The notes under the pieces were generated by a model, which had not been told where the DNA came from, did not search any database, and worked only from the letters and a program-made list of their open reading frames with translations. Of a DNA stretch of 64,000 nucleotides, positions 58,688 through 64,000 are shown in pieces. This DNA comes from Micavibrio_A sp964539025 (lineage in GTDB: Bacteria; Pseudomonadota; Alphaproteobacteria; Micavibrionales; Micavibrionaceae). Positions within the stretch are counted from its first letter, which is position 1. Every line of letters begins with the position of its first letter. Where the stretch lies: NCBI GenBank assembly GCA_964539025.1, contig CAZIFA010000009.1:1-64000 (forward strand). The letters run 5' to 3'. A program made the translations under genes and the position numbers.

Positions 58688-59452
58688 ATGAAAATTTTGG
58701 TTCCGGTCAAACGAGCCGTCGATTACAGCGTCAAAATCCGCGTCAAGGCGGACGGCACGGGCGTCGATCTCGCCAACGTCAAAATGTCGATGAATCCGTT
58801 TGATGAAATTGCGGTCGAAGAGGCCGTGCGTTTAAAAGAAAAAGGTAAGGCAACCGAAATCGTTGTCGTGTCCATCGGCCCCGCCAAGGCGCAGGATATT
58901 ATCCGCACCGCCATGGCCGTCGGTGCGGATCGCGGGATATTGGTGCAGACGGATGCGCCGACAGATATCGGCGGCGTGGAACCTCTGGCGGTCGCAAAAA
59001 TTTTGAAAGCCATCGTCGATCAGGAAAAACCCGACCTCATTATCATGGGCAAGCAATCGATCGATGATGATAGCAATCAAACAGGTCAGATGCTCGCCGC
59101 CCTGCTCGGCTGGGCGCAAGGCACGTTTGCTTCGAAGGTGGAAGTTACAAGTAACGGGTTGCAAGTTACAAGAGAAGTGGACGGCGGATTGGAGACTGTG
59201 TCGCTAAAAATGCCTGCGATTGTAACAACGGATTTACGCCTGAATGAGCCGCGCTATGCCGCACTGCCCAATATTATGAAGGCCAAACAAAAACCGATGG
59301 CGACGACGAAGCCCGAAGATTACGGTGTTTCGATTGCGCCGCGCCTGTCGGTGGTGAAAGTCACCGAACCCGCAAAACGCAAAGGCGGCGGCAAAGTCGC
59401 CTCCGTGGATGAATTGATCGACAAGCTAAAGAATGAGGCGAAGGTTATTTAA
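58688..59452 (+). CDS. etfB: Electron transfer flavoprotein beta subunit
   Basis: A 254-residue ETF beta subunit. MKILVPVKRAVDYSVKIRVK, KMSMNPFDEIAVEEAVRLKE and DLIIMGKQSIDDDSNQTGQMLAALLGW are typical; the AMP-binding beta-signature VKVTEPAKRKGGGKV is present. With EtfA it passes electrons from acyl-CoA dehydrogenases to the quinone pool. It follows the HIG1 gene and is separated from etfA by repeats. Confidence 0.97.
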   Translation: MKILVPVKRAVDYSVKIRVKADGTGVDLANVKMSMNPFDEIAVEEAVRLKEKGKATEIVVVSIGPAKAQDIIRTAMAVGADRGILVQTDAPTDIGGVEPLAVAKILKAIVDQEKPDLIIMGKQSIDDDSNQTGQMLAALLGWAQGTFASKVEVTSNGLQVTREVDGGLETVSLKMPAIVTTDLRLNEPRYAALPNIMKAKQKPMATTKPEDYGVSIAPRLSVVKVTEPAKRKGGGKVASVDELIDKLKNEAKVI

Positions 59453-59455
59453 TGG

Positions 59456-59595
59456 AATCGCAAAGACGCGAAGCTTACAGATGTCATCCTGAAGGAGCAT
59501 TAGCGACTGAAGGATCTCATGAGATCCTTCGCTTTGCTCAGGATGACATTATAAAACACAAAATGCTTTGTGCCTTGGCGCCTTAGCGATTCAGG
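59456..59595. repeat. GTCAT repeat nested in a CGCAAAG palindrome
   Basis: The 65-bp GTCATCC element (59483-59547) lies within CGCAAAGACGCGAAGC...GCTTTGTGCCTTGGCGCCTTAGCG. So one repeat class inserted into another, within the etfB-etfA operon. Confidence 0.75.
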
Positions 59596-59603
59596 AGAAA
59601 AGA

Positions 59604-60533
59604 ATGACGATTTTGGTATTGGCCGAACACGACAACAAGGAATTGAAGCCCGCCACGTTGAACGCTGTCGGCGCTGCAAAGAAAATCGGCGGCGATGTGC
59701 ATGTGATGGTGATTGGGTCTGGTTGCGCCGGCGTGGCTGCCGCTGCCGCGAAAATCGCAGGCGTATCTAAGGTTTTAAAAGCCGAAAACGCATCGCTCGC
59801 CCATGGCCTCGCCGAAAACGCCGCGCCTGTCATTCTGGAAGTCGCGAACAATTACAGCCATATTATCGGCCCTGCGACTACAACATGGAAAAATATCCTG
59901 CCCCGTGTCGCGGCGCTGCTGGATGTTCAGCAAATCTCCGACATTATAGGCGTCGTCGATGCGGACACGTTCGAACGCCCGATCTATGCGGGCAACGCGA
60001 TTGCGACGGTCAAATCATCCGACAAGATCAAGATCATCACCGCGCGTGGAACGGCCTTCGATGCAGTGGCAAGCGAAGGCGGCAGCGCGAGCGTTGAAGA
60101 TGTAGCGGTGAAAGCCGATAGCGGATTGTCGTCATTCGTCTCCGCCGAAATTTCCAAATCGGATCGTCCGGAACTCACCGCTGCCAAGATCGTTGTTTCC
60201 GGCGGTCGCGCTCTGGGATCATCCGAAGGATTCAAAATCATCGAGGCCTTGGCCGACAAACTCGGCGCGGCCATCGGGGCATCCCGTGCGGCGGTCGATG
60301 CGGGATATGTTCCCAACGATTATCAGGTCGGGCAGACGGGTAAAAACGTCGCGCCGCAGCTTTACATCGCCATCGGCATTTCCGGCGCCATTCAGCATCT
60401 TGCGGGCATGAAAGATTCCAAAGTCATCGTCGCGATCAACAAGGACGGCGAAGCGCCGATCTTTTCCATTGCCGATTACGGGCTGGTCGGGGATTTGTTC
60501 ACGCTCGTGCCAGAGCTCACGCAAAAATTGTAA
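59604..60533 (+). CDS. etfA: Electron transfer flavoprotein alpha subunit
   Basis: A 309-residue ETF alpha subunit starting MTILVLAEHDN, with AGGAGA ahead of the ATG. The FAD-binding C-terminal region carries VSGGRALGSSEGFKIIEALADKLGAAIGASRAAVDAGYVPNDYQVGQTGK and YIAIGISGAIQHLAGMKDSKVIVAINKD. The upstream gap with repeats is unusual for an etfBA pair but the order is normal. Confidence 0.97.
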   Translation: MTILVLAEHDNKELKPATLNAVGAAKKIGGDVHVMVIGSGCAGVAAAAAKIAGVSKVLKAENASLAHGLAENAAPVILEVANNYSHIIGPATTTWKNILPRVAALLDVQQISDIIGVVDADTFERPIYAGNAIATVKSSDKIKIITARGTAFDAVASEGGSASVEDVAVKADSGLSSFVSAEISKSDRPELTAAKIVVSGGRALGSSEGFKIIEALADKLGAAIGASRAAVDAGYVPNDYQVGQTGKNVAPQLYIAIGISGAIQHLAGMKDSKVIVAINKDGEAPIFSIADYGLVGDLFTLVPELTQKL

Positions 60534-60544
60534 GCATTACAATT

Positions 60545-60622
60545 GTCATGCCCGCTTTATGCGGGCATCCGGTTTTCTGGATCCCCGCCGTGCAAGCGGC
60601 TTCGCCGCGCCGCGGGGATGAC
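60545..60622. repeat. GTCATGCCCGC...GGGGATGAC palindromic repeat
   Basis: TTGTCATGCCCGCTTTATGCGGGCA followed by ATCCCCGC...GCGGGGATGAC; same family as the element in ubiG. It may also act as a terminator after etfA. Confidence 0.85.
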
Positions 60623-60634
60623 ATAGGTGTTTTT

Positions 60635-61927
60635 TTAATCAACGGCCTTCATCTTGAAAGCAGAACCAGCCTTAACGGCGGGAAGCGTTGCGCCTTCGGT
60701 CTGGCTGTCATCCAGAAGCGTGCCTTCCATGATCGCACCGGAAAAATCGCATTCGCGCAGATCGGCACCTTTCAGGTTTGCGTTGGTTAAGTCTGCACCC
60801 TTAAAATTCGCCATGCGCAGCTTGCATCCCGAAAAATCGGCATATGTCAGCGACGCGCCTTCGAAATCACAAGGGCTGAACCGTTTACTGTTTCCGCCGC
60901 CGCCAAACATCAAGGCTTCAAAATTCGAATTGCGCACAGAGGCATGGTTGAAGCGAGCGCTTTTAAACGACGATCCGCGCAGATCGGATTCTTCCATGTC
61001 GCAGCGGCGAAAATCCGCATCGTCCAAATTCGCGCTTTGCATCTGAATCTTGTAGAGGTTCATGCCGAAGAAACGCGCCTTGACGGCTTTGATCGCCGTC
61101 ATTTTTTCCATTTTCAGCGATTCCAGCGGGCGCATATCGTAACCCGACAGATCAAGTTGGCGCCCTTCTGCGCCTGCGCTAGACACCCACAGGCGGTGCG
61201 TTTCGATCATCTTGGCGAGCGGTTGTTCGAGGTCTTTGACCGACGTTCCGATATTGGCGTCGGTGATGGCTTCGGAAATATCGACATCCATCTCGCTGAT
61301 CTCCGCCATGTTAACGCCGGTCAGGATGGTCGCCTTCATCTTTGCGCCCGAAAGCTTGACACCCGCCATCTGCGCGCCGGACAAATCCGCGCCTTTAAAA
61401 TCCGCATTACGAACATCTGCGCCCGCCATGTTGATTCCGGTCATGATCGCGTCGGCAAAGTCTGCGGAATTGGCGAGCGATCCCACCAGGCGCGCACCGG
61501 ATAAATTCGCGCCGCGGAACGAAACGCTTTCGCCCGTGTCATACATGCCGTTCTTGGCAAAACCGCCGACGCGCAAATCGGCCTTGTCGAAGTTGGCCTG
61601 TTCAAGGTTCGATGATTGGATGCGTGCACCACGCAAATCGGCGCGGGCAAAGTTGCAACGCGCGAGGTTTGAATCGCTCAAATCGCAGGCATACAGACGC
61701 GCTTCGCTGAAATTCGCTTTGGACATATCGGTGCGGTTCATCCGGCACCCCGCAAAATCCGCCTGTCGCATATCGCGCCCGGAAAAAGACAGTCCGGAAA
61801 GATCGACGTTTTTAAGCGCGGCGCGGCGACCACCCAGACGCCCCGATAAAAATCTCCCATGGAGATCGATCATGGCGTCGAGCTGGGCCTGCGTCAGTTT
61901 TTCAAGAAGCTCTTCGGTATCAGACAT
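60635..61927 (-). CDS. Pentapeptide-repeat protein
   Basis: A 430-residue protein with two blocks of A(D/N)LxX pentapeptides: about residues 36-205 (NVDLSGLSFSGRDMRQADFAG ... GADLSGAQMAGVKLSGAKMKA) and about 290-415 (QSANLDDADFRRCDMEESDL ... ANFKGADLTNANLKGADLRE). They form two right-handed quadrilateral beta-helices, joined by a helical region near 220-285. No signal peptide is present. The role is unknown; candidates are DNA mimicry or protein scaffolding. Confidence 0.88.
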   Translation of the reverse strand: MSDTEELLEKLTQAQLDAMIDLHGRFLSGRLGGRRAALKNVDLSGLSFSGRDMRQADFAGCRMNRTDMSKANFSEARLYACDLSDSNLARCNFARADLRGARIQSSNLEQANFDKADLRVGGFAKNGMYDTGESVSFRGANLSGARLVGSLANSADFADAIMTGINMAGADVRNADFKGADLSGAQMAGVKLSGAKMKATILTGVNMAEISEMDVDISEAITDANIGTSVKDLEQPLAKMIETHRLWVSSAGAEGRQLDLSGYDMRPLESLKMEKMTAIKAVKARFFGMNLYKIQMQSANLDDADFRRCDMEESDLRGSSFKSARFNHASVRNSNFEALMFGGGGNSKRFSPCDFEGASLTYADFSGCKLRMANFKGADLTNANLKGADLRECDFSGAIMEGTLLDDSQTEGATLPAVKAGSAFKMKAVD

Positions 61928-61984
61928 AAATTTCCGCGCGATAAGTTGTCGGGTAGTATAGGGCAGAAGACATTAAAAACTCAT

Positions 61985-62623
61985 TCATCTATTCTGTAAA
62001 AGGAAGATATCGAAGAAGGCTTGCGAATCCGGACCTGTCCAGTCCGCATCACCATCGAAACGATACAAAATTAGCCCGTCGCTGCCTATAAGAAAACTGG
62101 TCGGTATGCCCTGTATTCCCAAGCTTCTGGCAAAATCGCCGCTTTTGTCGAGATAGCCCGCAAAGTTGCCGATCCGGCGCTTTTCCAGAAAATGGGCAAT
62201 TTCGGCTTCCGTCGCCCCCGCCTCGATCGCCACCGCCACCACATTCATCTTGCCGTCGTAATGTTTCGCCAGTTTTTCCAGCGAAGGCAGTTCCACCACG
62301 CAAGGCGTGCACCACCGCGCCCAAAGATTGACGAGCGTGGGCCTGCCCGCGAAATCGACGATCGTCACCGTTTTTCCATCCATTGTGGTGAGCGGAGTTT
62401 CAGGGAGAAGTTTGACTTCCGTCGTTGCCGCGAGCCGTTCGAATTGGCGGGAGAATGCCGCCGTAACGCTTTTGGGCACGCCCGGCGCGACGAAATCTTT
62501 TTTCATCTGTTCGCTGATACGCGCATCGCCTTCGCGGACCGCGCCGCCGCCGTAATAAGCGAAGAATGTCGAAACTATGAACAGGGCTATGACGATACCT
62601 GTAAAAATTAGCTTGTGACGCAT
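61985..62623 (-). CDS. TlpA-like thioredoxin (membrane-anchored)
   Basis: A 212-residue protein with an N-terminal anchor (LIFTGIVIALFIVSTFFAYYGG) and a periplasmic thioredoxin fold with LWARWCTPCVVELPSLEKL, the WCxxC active site at about residue 107. TlpA-type proteins reduce disulfides for cytochrome maturation or stress defence. Start at 62623 has GGAAG upstream; the longer start lacks one. It diverges from the lptM-like gene. Confidence 0.88.
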   Translation of the reverse strand: MRHKLIFTGIVIALFIVSTFFAYYGGGAVREGDARISEQMKKDFVAPGVPKSVTAAFSRQFERLAATTEVKLLPETPLTTMDGKTVTIVDFAGRPTLVNLWARWCTPCVVELPSLEKLAKHYDGKMNVVAVAIEAGATEAEIAHFLEKRRIGNFAGYLDKSGDFARSLGIQGIPTSFLIGSDGLILYRFDGDADWTGPDSQAFFDIFLLQNR

Positions 62624-62649
62624 GCTTCTTCCATGGTTCAAATAGAATT

Positions 62650-62796
62650 ATGACTCCGCTCCGCAAATATGGCCTATGGCTGGCCCTTCTGGCAACCGTG
62701 CTGATGGCCGGCTGCGGCATAAAGCCGAACAAGCTGGAACCGCCGCCCGGTTCCAAGGAAAGCGGATTCCCGCGTACGTACCCACAAAGCAAATGA
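62650..62796 (+). CDS. lptM: LptM-like small lipoprotein
   Basis: A 48-residue lipoprotein: signal LWLALLATVLMAGCG with lipobox LMAGC, then a Pro-rich tail (NKLEPPPGSKESGFPRTYP). Such small lipoproteins (YifL/LptM) sit just upstream of lysA or dapF in proteobacteria and help assemble the LptD outer-membrane translocon. The position 96 bp before lysA supports this. Confidence 0.8.
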   Translation: MTPLRKYGLWLALLATVLMAGCGIKPNKLEPPPGSKESGFPRTYPQSK

Positions 62797-62797
62797 T

Positions 62798-62862
62798 GTC
62801 ATCCTGAAGGAGCGTTAGCGACTGAAGGATCTCATGAGATCCTTCGCTACGCTCAGGATGAC
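62798..62862. repeat. GTCATCC...GGATGAC palindromic repeat, copy 3
   Basis: 65 bp, two or three differences from the copies at 16558 and 59483. It sits between lptM and lysA and could attenuate lysA transcription. Confidence 0.9.
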
Positions 62863-62891
62863 AACGAAGTAAATATTAGGATTATTTTAGC

Positions 62892-64000
62892 ATGACCACA
62901 GGTTTTGAAGAAAAAGACGGCGTCCTTCACGCCGATGCTGTTTCACTGGCCCGCATCGCGGCCGATATCGGCACGCCCGTTTACGTGTATTCGGCAGGCG
63001 TGATCGAAGATCAGTTCAACCGTTTGAAAAACGCTTGCGCCAAGGCCATGCCCGCCAATCGCCAGCCGTTGCTTTGTTTTGCCTGCAAGGCAAACAGTAA
63101 TGTCGCGGTTTTGAATTTGCTGGGTGGATTGGGCAGCGGGCTTGAGATCGTTTCCGAAGGCGAATTGATCCGCGGGTTGAAAGCGGGATTCGCCGGAAAC
63201 AAAATCGTATCTACGGGCGTCGGAAAACAAAAGCGCGAAATCGCCGCGTGTTTGAAAGCTGGCATTTTGCAATTCAACGTGGAATCTTTACCCGAATTGG
63301 AACAGATAAACGCCGTTGCTGGCGAAATCGGCATCAAGGCCAAAGTCGCGTTCCGTTTGAACCCGGATGTGAGCGGCGGCGGGCATCACAAAATTTCCAC
63401 GGGCCGCAAGCGCGATAAATTCGGCATGGGCGTGGAGATGATGGAGCAGGCCTACGCGCTCGCCGCGAAATTACCGAACGTCGAAGCCGTCGGGCTTTCG
63501 ATGCATATCGGATCACAAGTGTTCGAAGTGGAAAAATTCCGCGAGGCGTTTGCGCGCATTCCCGATGTGGTGAAGAATTTGCGGGCGCAAGGGCATAAGG
63601 TTGCAAGGCTAGATATCGGCGGCGGTTTCCCGATTGTTTACAACAACGAACAATTGCTTGATCTGGACGCCTACGCGCAATGGGTGAATGACATTATCGT
63701 ACCGCTGGATACCGAAATTGTCATGGAGCCGGGGCGGTATCTGGTTGGTAATGCGGGCGTATTGCTAACGGAAGTTTTGTACGTGAAGGAAGCGAAGGAT
63801 CGTAAATTCCTGATCGTCGACGCGGCCATGAACGACCTTATCCGTCCGACATTATATGACGCTTATCATGGCATCGAACCAATCGCGAGCAACAACGCGG
63901 CATGGACCAAATACGATATCGTTGGCCCGGTATGCGAAACGGGCGATACGTTCACGACGGATCGTGAAATGCCGGAAATGAAAGCGGGTGAATTTGCCGT
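62892..64000 (+). CDS. lysA: Diaminopimelate decarboxylase (3' end beyond window)
   Basis: The first 369 residues of LysA, the PLP enzyme that converts meso-diaminopimelate to lysine. LLCFACKANSNVAVL holds the PLP lysine, GSGLEIVSEGELIRGL, FRLNPDVSGGGHHKISTGRKRDKFG, MHIGSQ and LDIGGGFPIVY follow in the usual order, and EPGRYLVGNAGVLLTEVLY the PLP-phosphate site. The ATG follows a repeat and has no strong SD. The window ends before the C-terminal catalytic Cys. Confidence 0.96.
   Translation, partial: MTTGFEEKDGVLHADAVSLARIAADIGTPVYVYSAGVIEDQFNRLKNACAKAMPANRQPLLCFACKANSNVAVLNLLGGLGSGLEIVSEGELIRGLKAGFAGNKIVSTGVGKQKREIAACLKAGILQFNVESLPELEQINAVAGEIGIKAKVAFRLNPDVSGGGHHKISTGRKRDKFGMGVEMMEQAYALAAKLPNVEAVGLSMHIGSQVFEVEKFREAFARIPDVVKNLRAQGHKVARLDIGGGFPIVYNNEQLLDLDAYAQWVNDIIVPLDTEIVMEPGRYLVGNAGVLLTEVLYVKEAKDRKFLIVDAAMNDLIRPTLYDAYHGIEPIASNNAAWTKYDIVGPVCETGDTFTTDREMPEMKAGEFA

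Overview
The window is a stretch of alphaproteobacterial chromosome. The evidence is a core gene order kept on one segment (ubiG, lysC, a RodZ-like gene, ispG, prfA, prmC, DUF4167, clpB), the alphaproteobacterial families DUF1491 and DUF4167, an L28 of about 97 residues and a HIG1-etfB-etfA group. The intracellular PHB depolymerases and the unusual small-gene content would suit a Micavibrio-like or Rhodospirillales-related lineage, but that placement is a guess. Coding density is high and genes alternate between strands in short operons. No phage, transposase or CRISPR array was seen.

Region by region. 1-7.7 kb: start of sufB with its Rrf2 regulator, a membrane-anchored spermidine-synthase-like protein, a Fur/hypothetical/DUF1491 operon, a PleC/DivJ-like histidine kinase, upp and a degenerate GGDEF protein. 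7.9-16.5 kb: an M91-like metallopeptidase, a divergent tgt without the usual zinc cysteines, rpmB, cobD, two tandem PHB depolymerases, a YgjP-like peptidase and ruvX. 16.7-25.6 kb: gatCA and gatB separated by four unrelated genes, then SET, YdcF, PLP-fold and TerD proteins and tRNA-Ser(GCU). 25.7-34.8 kb: a sugar-type ABC transporter with a half-size ATPase, a flavoprotein, a PH-domain protein, an M17 aminopeptidase, a MurC-like ligase and a lipoprotein.

34.9-58.4 kb is the most interesting part. The conserved chain clpB-DUF4167-prmC-prfA-ispG-rodZ-lysC-ubiG is in order, but most junctions hold groups of small lineage-specific genes. These include a 40-residue-repeat solenoid, a CheR-like orphan, two HExxH secreted paralogues, three tandem cytosolic paralogues (the middle one frameshifted), a K+ channel, and a four-gene operon of secreted four-cysteine paralogues. 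Many of them share a promoter with an extended -35 element TTGACATAA and a -10 such as TATGGA, TAGATA, TACGGT or TATGTC about 17 bases downstream.

58.4-64 kb holds HIG1, etfB, etfA, a pentapeptide-repeat protein, a TlpA-like thioredoxin, a small LptM-like lipoprotein and the start of lysA.

At least a dozen dispersed palindromic repeats bounded by GTCAT...ATGAC, plus a second class built of CGCAAAG/CACAGAG words, occupy intergenic gaps. They are sometimes nested in one another, and one copy sits in frame inside ubiG, in the manner of Rickettsia palindromic elements. All family names come from reading motifs; no database search was run.
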